NCBI GenBank assembly: GCA_902363595.1
Contig: CABJAP010000013.1
Location: 62,001 to 126,000 of the forward strand
Length of the DNA stretch: 64,000 nucleotides
Source of the DNA: Clostridia bacterium
Lineage (GTDB): Bacteria; Bacillota; Clostridia; Peptostreptococcales; Anaerovoracaceae
Reading direction: 5' to 3'
This document shows positions 42,047 through 50,675 of the stretch, in pieces. How positions within the stretch are numbered: the first letter of the stretch is position 1; each line of letters opens with the position of its first letter. Position numbers and translations under genes: made by a program. Below the pieces are notes generated by a model, which saw only the letters and a list, made by a program, of their open reading frames with translations, did not search any database and was not told where the DNA came from.

Positions 42047-42718
42047 TTATCGGCGTCCCTGGGCAATGCCGTCCCGGATCACCATGTCCTTCAGCCGGTC
42101 AATATGTATATCAGCGGCGGCCCTGGCATCAGCAGCCCGCCCGTCGCGAATGGCCTCCATGATTTGCCTATGCTCTTCCGGCATGTTCTCCGCCCGGCGG
42201 AAGTTATCATAGTATATATAGCGGAATCTCAGAACCAGCTCCTGCAGCTGTTCAATCATTTGTACCAAAATATTGTTGTTGCAGGATTCCACAATGATCC
42301 TGTGAAACTTGGTATCATAAGCGATCATATTGGCGGTGTTGCCTTCTGCGACTGCTTGGTTGTAGGAGTCGGACGCTTTTTTTAGTTCCGCCATCTGTCC
42401 GTCAGTCATACGAGATGCAGCAAAAAACGCCGCCAGCCCTTCCATGTCCTGGCGCACTTCCAGGATATCAACCATATCCTTTGTGGATATTTGAGAAGCA
42501 TATGCGCCCCTTCTAGGTTCTATAGTCACCAGACCTTCTTTCTCCAGCTTGCGAATTGCTTCGCGGATTGGAGTCCTGCTGACACCCATGTCTTCTGCCA
42601 ATTCCACTTCCATCATTCTCGTCCCCGGCACGATCTTTCCAGTCAGTATCTGCATTTTCAGCTCTTCATATACGATTTCTCTAAGGGGTCTATGGTTTTG
42701 GATATCAAAATTCAGCAT
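42047..42718 (-). CDS. GntR family regulator (FadR/FCD type)
   Basis: 223 residues from the ATG at 42718 (MLNFDIQNHRPLREIVYEEL), after GAGAGGA; an earlier GTG adds five residues. Winged HTH (about 10-75: ILTGKIVPGTRMMEVELAED, GVSRTPIREAIRKLEKEGLV) and a C-terminal all-helical FCD ligand domain (about 85-210) with metal-binding type residues. Follows ispE by 16 bp. This ispE-GntR pairing recurs in Clostridia; the regulated genes and ligand are unknown. Confidence 0.9.
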   Translation of the reverse strand: MLNFDIQNHRPLREIVYEELKMQILTGKIVPGTRMMEVELAEDMGVSRTPIREAIRKLEKEGLVTIEPRRGAYASQISTKDMVDILEVRQDMEGLAAFFAASRMTDGQMAELKKASDSYNQAVAEGNTANMIAYDTKFHRIIVESCNNNILVQMIEQLQELVLRFRYIYYDNFRRAENMPEEHRQIMEAIRDGRAADARAAADIHIDRLKDMVIRDGIAQGRR

Positions 42719-42734
42719 CTTTTTTCCTCTCACA

Positions 42735-43661
42735 TTAATAGGTAGTTCTGGTCCAGAACGTTTCTTTATTATAGGCTTTCAGCTCTTCATAAGCGCGCTG
42801 CGCTTCGCCCCTGTTCCTACACAGAGCGAAGATAGTGGGACCACTTCCGCTCATTAAAACTGCCTCTTCGTTAAACAGCCTTTCAACCTTGTTCTTTGTA
42901 TACATAACATTAGGATACCTTGTAAGAGTAAAATTTTCAAGTACATTGATCATATTTTTTTGAATTATTTTATAATTTTTTTCGGCAAGAGCAGCAACAA
43001 GCTCAGCTGTATTGGGACGTTCTTCAATTTTATCAAGTGCAAGTCCCTGATAGACTTCCGCAGTTGACACACCAATAGACGGTTTGGTGAGAACCAGATG
43101 GCTCTTTAGCCCGATGATTGGTTCCAAATCAGTTCCTGTTCCCCGGGCCACGGCGCAGTGTGCAGCCAAGGGATCATTGGCAAGTCCCAAATCCGGGTTT
43201 TCCTTTGCCTGCCCCATGATGGAAAAGGGAACATCCGATCCAAGTTCACTGCCCATTTCACACATATCTTTCACAGTCAAACCCAAACTCCAAAGTTGAT
43301 TTAGAGCGTGAAGCACAGCAGCTCCGTTGCTGCTGCCTCCCGCCAGCCCGGCAGCCACGGGAATCCTCTTTTTTATATCGATCCGAATCTTACCGCTGCG
43401 TGCTTCTCCGTATTGGCGGATCATCAAATGCGCCGCCTTGTAAGCTAAGTTGCGGCTGTCTCTCGGCAGATAGGGTCTGTTTGTGGATACTTCGATCTCA
43501 ACTCGGCCGTTTTGGTTTTCAAACCACCGCACTGCAACATCATCGTGCAGTAAAATCTGCTGCATAACCATTTCCACTTGGTGATATCCATTTTCAAGTC
43601 TTTTCTTTACGTCCAGGGAAAGATTGATTTTTCCACAGGCTTTTACTTGGATTCTCTGCAT
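42735..43661 (-). CDS. ispE: 4-diphosphocytidyl-2-C-methyl-D-erythritol kinase
   Basis: 308 residues from the ATG at 43661 (MQRIQVKACGKINLSLDV), after GAGGAGGAG; the upstream frame has no match to the family. GHMP kinase of the non-mevalonate isoprenoid pathway. Motifs: CGKINLSLDV near the N-terminus, PVAAGLAGGSSNGAAVL ATP loop near residue 105, SELGSDVPFSIMG, and LMSGSGPTIFAL near the C-terminus. It indicates that the organism uses the MEP pathway. Upstream is a terminator closing the Ig-like protein gene. Confidence 0.94.
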   Translation of the reverse strand: MQRIQVKACGKINLSLDVKKRLENGYHQVEMVMQQILLHDDVAVRWFENQNGRVEIEVSTNRPYLPRDSRNLAYKAAHLMIRQYGEARSGKIRIDIKKRIPVAAGLAGGSSNGAAVLHALNQLWSLGLTVKDMCEMGSELGSDVPFSIMGQAKENPDLGLANDPLAAHCAVARGTGTDLEPIIGLKSHLVLTKPSIGVSTAEVYQGLALDKIEERPNTAELVAALAEKNYKIIQKNMINVLENFTLTRYPNVMYTKNKVERLFNEEAVLMSGSGPTIFALCRNRGEAQRAYEELKAYNKETFWTRTTY

Positions 43662-43673
43662 CTTCTCCTCCTC

Positions 43674-43704
43674 AAAAAAGAGCGGGATACCCCCGCTCTT
43701 TTTC
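43674..43704 (-). terminator. Terminator of the tadA/Ig-like unit
   Basis: AGAGCGGG and CCCGCTCT pair around a short loop, flanked by A6 and T5, so it can work in both directions. It lies directly after the Ig-like protein gene and before ispE. Confidence 0.85.
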
Positions 43705-43705
43705 A

Positions 43706-44587
43706 TTATTTTTTCTTGGAATTGTTTTTGTTCTTGCTGTTCTTCTGTTTTCCCGTCTGGTTCTTCGGTCTGGTTGTTCCTTTATTTGGCTGCTGGGATT
43801 TTTTCGGTTTTGCTTTTTTCGGTGCCTTATACTTTCCACCGCCTGCAGAAATCGGTCTCGGCCCCGCCACCCGCTTTTTGTTCGCTTCTTTCTCAAGCAG
43901 TTCTTTTTCTTCTTTTGCCCGCTTGGCAGCTCGTTTTGCAGCAGCCGCCGCTTCTTTTTCTTTTGTCTTCTGATCCTTTTCTACGATCTCTTCAACGGAT
44001 TTACCTGTGCGCTTGGCTTCTTTATATGGATTTACCGTATCATGTTTGCCTTTTGCCGCCTTTTCCTTTTCCATCTGTTTTTTCATGCTTCTGGATGAGA
44101 AAAAGATCATGCCGACCATCATCACACCCATCATAACCATGTTTACGGTCATATTTTTGGATTGATCCAGCGTTTTAAATGAAACTTTATCTCCTTTAGC
44201 GAGCGTATCTCCGTTGGTAGCCTGAAATTCGGGATCAATGGTCAAGGTATATTCCGTGTCTCCCTGGATTTTAGCGTCTGCGCTGCTGAGAACCATCATC
44301 AGCCCGTCTTCGTCGGGGCTGTATGCCACATAGATGGGAACATCCTTGCCTTTTTCATCCACCAGTTTAACAGCTTTTTTGTTGGCCTTGCGAATATCTT
44401 TGGACTTGGGCCTTACATCCTGATTAAACCAAATCTTAATACTTGCATTTTCTACTGCGGTCCCCGTAGCTCCGTCCTTTGGGTATTGATCTTTTATCGC
44501 CAAGTCGCCTTGTCCTGCAAAACAAACGGATGCTGACATGAATACCAGCATAACGGAAAGGCATAAGATAGCGCCTATTCTTTTCAT
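43706..44587 (-). CDS. Secreted/membrane protein with Ig-like domain and lysine-rich tail
   Basis: 293 residues. Signal peptide (1-24, ending VCFAG), an Ig-like SbsA/Big_5 domain (about 28-138: YPKDGATGTAVENASIKIWFNQDV, then DTEYTLTIDPEFQATNGDTL), a transmembrane helix (about 146-165, MVMMGVMMVGMIFF), and about 125 residues of very basic, disordered tail rich in Lys/Ala and Gly/Pro (KPKKSQQPNK). If the helix spans, the basic tail would be cytoplasmic. Its start overlaps the tadA stop by 4 bp. Function unknown. Confidence 0.78.
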   Translation of the reverse strand: MKRIGAILCLSVMLVFMSASVCFAGQGDLAIKDQYPKDGATGTAVENASIKIWFNQDVRPKSKDIRKANKKAVKLVDEKGKDVPIYVAYSPDEDGLMMVLSSADAKIQGDTEYTLTIDPEFQATNGDTLAKGDKVSFKTLDQSKNMTVNMVMMGVMMVGMIFFSSRSMKKQMEKEKAAKGKHDTVNPYKEAKRTGKSVEEIVEKDQKTKEKEAAAAAKRAAKRAKEEKELLEKEANKKRVAGPRPISAGGGKYKAPKKAKPKKSQQPNKGTTRPKNQTGKQKNSKNKNNSKKK

Positions 44588-45051
44588 AGTTGTATTTCCT
44601 CCGACTTCTTCTTTCTCAATTGTTTAAAGAATGCTTTGAGTATGTCATGACATTCCTGCTGCATGATGCCCGTCTCAATTTCGACATAATGATTGAGCCG
44701 CGGTTCCTGCGGTATATTGAAAACAGAGCCGCATGCGCCTCCCTTGGGATCCATCGTTCCAATGTAAAGTTTTTTAATGCGGGCCCAAACAATGGCTCCC
44801 GCACACATGGCACATGGCTCAGCCGTAACATACAGATTACAGCCCAAAAGTCTCCAGCCGCCCAGCACCTGCGCTGCCTCTCGCAAGGCGATCATCTCTG
44901 CATGGGCTGTCGGATCTTTTGCTCTCTCTGTTAAATTGTGTCCGCGTCCTATGATCATGCCGTCTTTTTCAACTACGGCTCCAATGGGGACTTCACCCAG
45001 ATCATAAGCGATTTGCGCCTCTTTTAAGGCTTCTAACATGTACTTCCTCAT
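44584..45051 (-). CDS. tadA: tRNA-specific adenosine deaminase
   Basis: 155 residues if begun at 45051 (MRKYMLEALKEAQIAYDLGE). Makes inosine at the wobble position of tRNA-Arg. Zinc and catalytic residues: HAEM, then TAEPCAMCAGAIVWARI. The C-terminal FFKQLRKKK tail is normal. Start choice is uncertain: ATG at 45051 (weak GTAGGG) or ATG at 45039 (GAGGAA at fair distance); the predicted promoter favours the latter. Overlaps the downstream gene by 4 bp. Confidence 0.93.
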   Translation of the reverse strand: MRKYMLEALKEAQIAYDLGEVPIGAVVEKDGMIIGRGHNLTERAKDPTAHAEMIALREAAQVLGGWRLLGCNLYVTAEPCAMCAGAIVWARIKKLYIGTMDPKGGACGSVFNIPQEPRLNHYVEIETGIMQQECHDILKAFFKQLRKKKSEEIQL

Positions 45052-45061
45052 ATACCCTACA

Positions 45062-45090
45062 ATGTTACCATATTTTCTGGTTTCTATCAA
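45062..45090 (-). promoter_or_regulatory. Promoter of tadA
   Basis: Minus strand TTGATA (45085-45090), 17-bp spacer, TAACAT (45062-45067). Predicted start near 45055, close to the annotated ATG, which is why the second ATG (45039) may be the real start. Confidence 0.6.
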
Positions 45091-45135
45091 GCAAAATTCG
45101 CCGTTTAACGGGAAAATCGGGAGGAAGCCGGAGGG

Positions 45136-46005
45136 TTATTTCTTAAATTCTTCGATTGAACCAGTCGAACGGTTGACTGCCGCAATCCAATAGCCGTAGG
45201 CCACTTGCCTATTTTTTAAGGATGCGCCTTCAGCATCGGCTTGATAACCTTCTGCACCCATGATCGGCTGCCAGAGAACAAATCCGGAATTGCCGCTGTC
45301 CGGCTGTTCTTGTTCCAAATAGCGGCCCGGTACTCCGATAAAATAGTAGTCCTTGCTCAGGCCAAAGATGAAATGTCTGTATCTGGACATGGTATATTGA
45401 GCGCCTGGGGATACCAGCGGGAATTTCCCCAAGTTGACGATCCTTCTCCAGTCAGCTCCAGTTCGGTCTTCCTTAAAAGGAATCAGCCTGTCGTAAAGTT
45501 CTTTTTTGTTTTCAATCGCTTCACAGCATTGCAGGACGTAGTGGTTATAATAGTCATTATAGGTCTCGGGCCCTTTCTTGCCTGCGGCTTCAATCTTTGC
45601 TTCCAGCGTCCCCCGAAGAATCGGATGAAGCGGCTCCCGATTATCTGTTGCCGATACTGCGACGATTATGGCAATGGTAAAGTAATCCAAGCCGTTTCCA
45701 TTTCCATCTACATCTGCCGGATTAATTCGAAGATAGGTTTCACCGCGCCCTCTGCTGCTGATCATCAGGTTACCGACAATTTTATAGATTGTTTTTTCAT
45801 TCTTCTTGCCGAATAAAATCAACTTATAGACATAGCTGCCTCGTTCAAAGCACCTGAGATTTTCTGCTCCTACCCGCAGGGATCCTCGATTTCCACCGGT
45901 CTCCAACTTTATGTATCCACGGATTTGTTTGTTTTTGTCCAAGGCAAAGTTCCGGTTCTGTTCATCCAGCATAATAAAGCTTTTTTTATGACTCATATAC
46001 TCCAT
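45136..46005 (-). CDS. Conserved hypothetical protein
   Basis: 289 residues from the ATG at 46005, after AAGGAGG. No signal peptide. The N-terminal half (about 10-135: SFIMLDEQNRNFALDKNKQI, GYIKLETGGNRGSLRVGAENL, CFERGSYVYKLILFGKKNEK) looks beta-rich; the C-terminal part has DYYNHYVLQCCEAIENKK and the segment FGLSKDYYFIGVPGRY. Proteins of this kind occur in Clostridia next to envelope genes, but I do not recognise a named function. Stands between tadA and the divergent cvpA. Confidence 0.7.
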   Translation of the reverse strand: MEYMSHKKSFIMLDEQNRNFALDKNKQIRGYIKLETGGNRGSLRVGAENLRCFERGSYVYKLILFGKKNEKTIYKIVGNLMISSRGRGETYLRINPADVDGNGNGLDYFTIAIIVAVSATDNREPLHPILRGTLEAKIEAAGKKGPETYNDYYNHYVLQCCEAIENKKELYDRLIPFKEDRTGADWRRIVNLGKFPLVSPGAQYTMSRYRHFIFGLSKDYYFIGVPGRYLEQEQPDSGNSGFVLWQPIMGAEGYQADAEGASLKNRQVAYGYWIAAVNRSTGSIEEFKK

Positions 46006-46092
46006 GGTCTGCGACCTCCTTGATTTTTCACTGTTTTTCTAGTAATATATGAACAGGTTTAACTGGCTATTCGAATAAAGTGGAGGTATATT

Positions 46093-46734
46093 TTGTTTTT
46101 AGATATCGTTGTTGCTATCATTTTGATCCTGACGATGGTTTCCGGATTCCGCAAAGGGTTTATTTATACATTTACCCATACACTGGGGTGGCTGGGGGCC
46201 ATGATCGCAGCCTTCTTTTTTGCATCGCCCCTGCGGAAGTATTTGATCGATACTACCCAGCTGGACGATCAGATTTATAAAGCCTTTTATGACAAGCTTT
46301 CTCTGTCCTCCGATTCGCTAGCAGCATCATCCGACACGCTGCCCTTGATTTTGGGAAAAGGAATCGACACAGCGGCGTCGGAGGCGGCTCAGAACATTGC
46401 CGGCAGGCTGACCGAGCTGACGATGACGATTGTCTCTTTTCTGCTCATCCTGCTGGCCGTCAAATTGATTGCCTTTTTTCTGACCTTGGCCCTATCTAAA
46501 AGGCAGAACAAAGGGTTTGTCGGTTTTTTGGACGGGCTGTTGGGCCTGGCTGCCGGTATGATTCGCGGGGTCCTCTTTGTCTTTCTTTTTCTGGCGCTCT
46601 TGCTGCCGGTGGTGAATTTGGTATCGCCGGCCAGTACGCAGCTGATTCTGGATAGTCTGGACGCTTCTTATTTCAGCCGCACCCTTTATGACAGCAATTT
46701 TATCGTGCTGGTCATCGGCGATTTACTTACATAA
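46093..46734 (+). CDS. CvpA family membrane protein
   Basis: 213 residues with a TTG start at 46093, 7 nt after GGAGG. Four hydrophobic segments (about 2-20, 27-45, 105-130, 150-172). The N-terminus (DIVVAIILILTMVSGFRKGFI) and the GFVGFLDGLLGLAAGMIRGVL segment are typical of CvpA, which is required for colicin V production in E. coli and linked to envelope integrity. It is monocistronic with a strong terminator. Confidence 0.85.
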   Translation: MFLDIVVAIILILTMVSGFRKGFIYTFTHTLGWLGAMIAAFFFASPLRKYLIDTTQLDDQIYKAFYDKLSLSSDSLAASSDTLPLILGKGIDTAASEAAQNIAGRLTELTMTIVSFLLILLAVKLIAFFLTLALSKRQNKGFVGFLDGLLGLAAGMIRGVLFVFLFLALLLPVVNLVSPASTQLILDSLDASYFSRTLYDSNFIVLVIGDLLT

Positions 46735-46763
46735 TGTGATTGTATAAGGGGCTTTATATGACA

Positions 46764-46819
46764 ACAGCGCCGGAAGCCTGATTTCTTATATGAAATCGGT
46801 TTCCGGCGCTGATTTTTTT
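46764..46819 (+). terminator. Terminator of cvpA
   Basis: CAGCGCCGGAA and TTCCGGCGCTG plus GATTTC and GAAATC give a 17-bp interrupted stem, then T7. Very strong. Confidence 0.93.
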
Positions 46820-46836
46820 AATCATACGTCGCGTTG

Positions 46837-47595
46837 TTATTTTACCCGTTTGGCGACAACTGCGAATCTGCCCAGCTTATCCGGCACGTGATAGCTGCAA
46901 GTAGATAGGGTAATCAGCTGTTCTCCGTATTGGGCGTCCACTCCCGTGTCGTATTCAGACAGGTTTTTGACTTCCTTGACGTATTCGTTGAACTGTTTCT
47001 TCCCAGTAAGCCCTGCGTGGTTATAGTATTTGAACACGTTTTTGTTTTCCGGGTAAATCTGTGAATAAAAGGCTGCTACAATTTCGTATTCTCCTTGTCC
47101 ACCCTTGTAGATAGTATCGAATTTGATGGTTTTGTGCTCCTGGTAAAAATCTTCTTCCGCAAAATCCAAAAGGTCGTGGAACATGGTTCCGTCCTTCATA
47201 TTGTGGCCGTAGAGCATCCAGTTAGATGTTGGTTTAAAAATGTCGCTTTGAGCATCCATGAACGGTACGCCGGAGATGCTGTATTCTTTATCAAAATTGC
47301 GCCTCAGGTAAAATTCCGGATCGCGCTGTGTCTGCATGACCGGATAATCCATGCGGGTCCCCTCTACCGTAAGCCATCCTATAAGATCGGAATTCTTTTT
47401 ATAAAGATCCACATATTTTCCGATGACAATCCCTTTGTCTGTCACCAAATCTTCTTGTTCTGTTTTCAGCTCACCCAAATCCGTAAGGGCCTTCTCTGCT
47501 CTCCACCCTGTCAGGTAGTGATTGAGGATCGCCCCCAAAGACCCTACGAACACCATCAGGGCGATTACAAAAACAATTTTTCTTCCTGTGCTCAT
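46837..47595 (-). CDS. srtB: Class B sortase
   Basis: 252 residues. One N-terminal transmembrane anchor (about 6-27), then a sortase B fold: YPVMQTQRDPEFYLRRNFDKEYSI near residue 90, catalytic histidine in NWMLYGHNMKDGTMFHDL, catalytic cysteine in LSTCSYH, catalytic arginine in GRFAVVAKRV. Sortase B enzymes attach proteins with non-LPxTG sorting signals (NPxTN, SPxTG and others) to the wall or to pili. A possible substrate is the VKTGD sorting signal remnant near 54750. Convergent to cvpA. Confidence 0.93.
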   Translation of the reverse strand: MSTGRKIVFVIALMVFVGSLGAILNHYLTGWRAEKALTDLGELKTEQEDLVTDKGIVIGKYVDLYKKNSDLIGWLTVEGTRMDYPVMQTQRDPEFYLRRNFDKEYSISGVPFMDAQSDIFKPTSNWMLYGHNMKDGTMFHDLLDFAEEDFYQEHKTIKFDTIYKGGQGEYEIVAAFYSQIYPENKNVFKYYNHAGLTGKKQFNEYVKEVKNLSEYDTGVDAQYGEQLITLSTCSYHVPDKLGRFAVVAKRVK

Positions 47596-47780
47596 GCTTT
47601 CCCCTTTTGCTTCTTTTCTATTCCTATTTTATCATAAAGTGATAGTGGCCGCATTGGTTTTTTATATAATCTGCCCCATTCCGGACAGCGGCGCAAAGCT
47701 GTGCCGGATGTTCATGCCCGGTAAAAATCACCGGGTTCCGATTGCTGCAGAAAATACTGTACCTCGCATAAGCGCCAGTA

Positions 47781-48578
47781 TTATTCCAATTCACCCCATT
47801 GGCAGCCATATTTCCAACCAGTTTCCATCCAGAACCGCCCGCCGTTATAGGTGAATTTATTTTCAACAATGCCTTTTTTGGTATATTTGATCTTGGTTAC
47901 ACGGCCGTTTTTATAGGTTTTATAAGATAAGGTTACGGATTTCCCCGGAACTATGGTTTTCTTTTTTCCTTTTATTTGAATAATGCCTTTCGCAAACAAC
48001 TGGTCGTTTGTCATGCTTTCCCATTCTTCTTGAGATAAATTCAAATATAAGTTTAACGCCTTTTGATCCTTAAAGTACCATCCATCCGATTGGAATTGCA
48101 TTTTTTTGCTGCTTTTATTGGTAATTCTGACAGCTACTTTACTGGTTTTCTTTGTTTTGGAGGCCATCGCATATTCCCAGTTAGGTTCATTTGTTGGAAC
48201 CGCCCATTCTATACCGCTGAATTCGCTGTATTCCTTACGGCTGCCGCTTTTTTTATAAGCTCTGACTTTATAGAAATAATTCTTGTTCTTCTTAAGCTTT
48301 TTGTTCGTCCAGGACACAGTCTTGCCGCTCTTGATGGTCTTGACCTTTTTGTATCTGCCTTTTTCCTTAGTTGCCCGATATACTTCATAGCCCTTGGCGC
48401 CCTTCACTCTTTTCCAGGTATTTTTGATGCTGGTGCCGCTGGCTGCGTAATTAACCAGCTTTGGCTTGGACAATTCTGTGTCTGCGGATGCCGTGTCGAC
48501 AATCATCCCTCCTGGAACAACGGCGAATGCCATGATCATCCCAATGATCATGGCAGCATGTTTTTTCCTACTGCTCAT
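47781..48578 (-). CDS. Secreted fibronectin type III-like protein
   Basis: 265 residues. Signal peptide (1-32, ending TASA), a fibronectin type III-like domain (about 38-128: YAASGTSIKNTWKRVKGAKG, then GYEVYRATKEKGRYKKVKTI and KNKNYFYKVRAYKKSGS), and a C-terminal domain of about 130 residues with no recognised family. Basic and rich in Lys/Tyr. No wall-sorting motif. GGAGGAAAGG precedes the ATG. FN3-like repeats of this type occur in secreted Clostridia proteins that bind polysaccharide or the wall. Confidence 0.8.
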   Translation of the reverse strand: MSSRKKHAAMIIGMIMAFAVVPGGMIVDTASADTELSKPKLVNYAASGTSIKNTWKRVKGAKGYEVYRATKEKGRYKKVKTIKSGKTVSWTNKKLKKNKNYFYKVRAYKKSGSRKEYSEFSGIEWAVPTNEPNWEYAMASKTKKTSKVAVRITNKSSKKMQFQSDGWYFKDQKALNLYLNLSQEEWESMTNDQLFAKGIIQIKGKKKTIVPGKSVTLSYKTYKNGRVTKIKYTKKGIVENKFTYNGGRFWMETGWKYGCQWGELE

Positions 48579-48646
48579 TTTCCTTTCCTCCTTAATAAAG
48601 AGACAGCTAAGCGTTTCACCTGCGTCAATTAAATATAATCATCTCG

Positions 48647-48675
48647 ATTATACTTGTATTTGTATTCTGTCTTAA
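48647..48675 (-). promoter_or_regulatory. Promoter of the FN3-type protein gene
   Basis: Minus strand TTAAGA (48670-48675), 17-bp spacer, TATAAT (48647-48652). It is about 70 bp ahead of the ATG at 48578. Confidence 0.6.
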
Positions 48676-48778
48676 ATCCTTTAAAGTGCCTCATTTTTTG
48701 ATAGCAACCCGGCAGCCTAACCTGGTCTGATTCAGATGGCAAGCCGCGGCATCCTGATAAAGTCTGGCTGCTGGTGCA

Positions 48779-48799
48779 AATATCGATTTCATCGATATT
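48779..48799. repeat. Perfect 9-bp inverted repeat
   Basis: AATATCGAT-TTC-ATCGATATT. A perfect palindrome, upstream of the FN3 gene promoter by about 100 bp and next to the terminator of the ACT/paaK operon. It could be an operator. Confidence 0.5.
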
Positions 48800-48812
48800 C
48801 CCTTTGTAATTG

Positions 48813-48867
48813 AAAAGGGGCGGTCGTATAAAAGGAATCATCCCTTCTCCCTCATACGACAGCCCTT
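48813..48867 (-). terminator. Terminator of the paaK-ior-ACT operon
   Basis: Minus strand GGGC and TCGTAT pair with ATACGA and GCCC in a long interrupted stem, followed by T4. It lies 13 bp after the ACT gene stop. Confidence 0.75.
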
Positions 48868-48879
48868 TCAAGTTCTTCC

Positions 48880-49323
48880 TTATTTTACGTGGCTCATTTT
48901 GCTGATTTCTTCCATCTTGTACAGCTTTACATCGTGGGCCAGCAGAACGTCAATGGCTTTCTGCGGATCCTGAACTTTAAGCACGATAATTGCCGCGCCT
49001 TCCTTGGAACGGATGGTGGAATAAATATAGTCCACGCCGATCTGTTCTTTTGCCAGGATTTCCAGCACATCTGCGAATCCGCCGGGACGGTCTTCCAGCT
49101 CCACCGCGATGACTTCTGTGATACTTGCGGTAAATCCGTTTTCCTTGAGCACTTTCGTCGCTTCCTCCGGATCGTCAACAATACATCTGAGGATACCAAA
49201 GTCTACTGTATCGGCGATACAGGAAGCTTTGATATCGATTCCATCGTTGCCCAGCACTCTCGTCAGTTCCGCCAGCCTTCCAGTGGTGTTCTCCACGAAC
49301 ACGGACATCTGTTTAATTAACAT
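48880..49323 (-). CDS. ACT domain-containing protein (tandem ACT)
   Basis: 147 residues made of two ACT domains (about 1-66 and 72-140: MSVFVENTTGRLAELTRVLG, then VELEDRPGGFADVLEILAKE). Stand-alone tandem ACT proteins next to paaK and ior genes are common in anaerobes and are thought to sense aromatic amino acids or aryl acids. It follows paaK by 23 bp as last gene of the operon. AGGTAAC-type site precedes the ATG. Confidence 0.88.
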   Translation of the reverse strand: MLIKQMSVFVENTTGRLAELTRVLGNDGIDIKASCIADTVDFGILRCIVDDPEEATKVLKENGFTASITEVIAVELEDRPGGFADVLEILAKEQIGVDYIYSTIRSKEGAAIIVLKVQDPQKAIDVLLAHDVKLYKMEEISKMSHVK

Positions 49324-49346
49324 CTTTGTTACCTCCTAACTCCACA

Positions 49347-50648
49347 CTACAGTTTCCTTGTATCTTCAACTCTAACGGCCTTACCTTCACTTCTAGGAAG
49401 GGTTCCGGCATTGAGGAAGCGGATCTTACATCCGATTCCCAGGATGCCTCTCAATTCATGATCGACACGGCTTCTCAGGTTTTCAACAAACTTGATATCA
49501 TCGATTGCCAGACCATCAGCCAGCTCTACAGCCAGTTCGAAAGTATCCTTGTTGTCCTCTCTGCCCACATACAGCTTGTAGTTCATGGTCAGCGTATCGG
49601 CAAACTGAGCGATTACAGTTTCTACCTGTGATGGGAATACATTGACTCCCCGGATAATGAGCATGTCGTCGGTACGTCCGAATACGCGGCTCATTCTCAC
49701 CAGGGTTCTGCCGCATTTGCATTTTTCATGGGTCAGCGAACAGATATCTCTCGTTCTGTAGCGAACCAGCGGCATACCTTCTTTTCCGATCGTCGTAATG
49801 ACCAGCTCTCCCTTTTCACCGTCCGGCAGCGGTTCCAGCGTATCCGGGTCGATGATTTCCGGGAAGAAATAGTCCTCCATGATATGCATACCATCGTTTT
49901 CGCTGCAGCTTGTGGAAACGCCAGGCCCCATGATCTCGGAAAGTCCGTAAATATCGTGGGCATGAATGCCCAGTCGTTTTTCAATTTCGTTTCTCATGCC
50001 TTCTGTCCAGGGCTCTGCTCCGAAAACACCTCCCTGAAGGGGAATTTCATCCGGCTTCAGACCCGCTTTTTCAGCTGCTTCGGCGATGGTCAGAGCATAG
50101 GACGGCGTGCAGCAAAGATGAGTGCTCTTCATATCCATCATGAACATCAGCTGTTTCTGGGTGTTGCCGCTGCTCATGGGAATAACGGTAGCGCCCATGG
50201 TTTCAGCGCCGATATGTGCTCCCAGACCGCCTGTGAACAGTCCGTATCCATAAGCAACCTGAACGACAGAGCTCTTGGTGGCTCCTGCCATTGATAAACA
50301 TCTGGCTACGCATTCGCCCCACATATCCAGGTCGCTTCTCGTATAGCCGGCAATCTTGGGTTTTCCGGTGGTTCCGGAGGATGCGTGGATACGCACGATA
50401 TCATCCATATCGGCCGCAAACAACCCATTGGGATAGTTGTTGGCCAGGTCCTCTTTGGTGATGAACGGCAGTTTTGTAATATCGGACAGCTGCTGGATGT
50501 CCTCCGGCTTTACGCCCTTTTCATCCATCTTCGCTCGGTACGGCTGCACATTTTTATAGACATGCGCCACGGTCTTTTTCAATCTTTCCAGCTGAATGGC
50601 CTGCATGGTTTCCCGATCAGCGCATTCGATTGCTTCATTCCAAATCAT
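49347..50648 (-). CDS. paaK: Phenylacetate-CoA ligase (paralogue 1)
   Basis: 433 residues. AMP-forming ligase that joins arylacetate to CoA or, in reverse, makes ATP from aryl-CoA. Motifs: HASSGTTGKPKIAGYTRSDL near 90, YGLSEIMGPGVS near 225, GELVITTIGKEGMPLVRYRTRDI near 285, and a C-terminal lysine-bearing domain with GRTDDMLIIRGVNVFPSQVE. It follows iorB in a five-gene unit with a second ligase, implying two aryl substrates or a subunit-like role. AGGTGAAAG precedes the ATG. Confidence 0.93.
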   Translation of the reverse strand: MIWNEAIECADRETMQAIQLERLKKTVAHVYKNVQPYRAKMDEKGVKPEDIQQLSDITKLPFITKEDLANNYPNGLFAADMDDIVRIHASSGTTGKPKIAGYTRSDLDMWGECVARCLSMAGATKSSVVQVAYGYGLFTGGLGAHIGAETMGATVIPMSSGNTQKQLMFMMDMKSTHLCCTPSYALTIAEAAEKAGLKPDEIPLQGGVFGAEPWTEGMRNEIEKRLGIHAHDIYGLSEIMGPGVSTSCSENDGMHIMEDYFFPEIIDPDTLEPLPDGEKGELVITTIGKEGMPLVRYRTRDICSLTHEKCKCGRTLVRMSRVFGRTDDMLIIRGVNVFPSQVETVIAQFADTLTMNYKLYVGREDNKDTFELAVELADGLAIDDIKFVENLRSRVDHELRGILGIGCKIRFLNAGTLPRSEGKAVRVEDTRKL

Positions 50649-50675
50649 ATTTCTTTCACCTCTCCATCGTATTTT

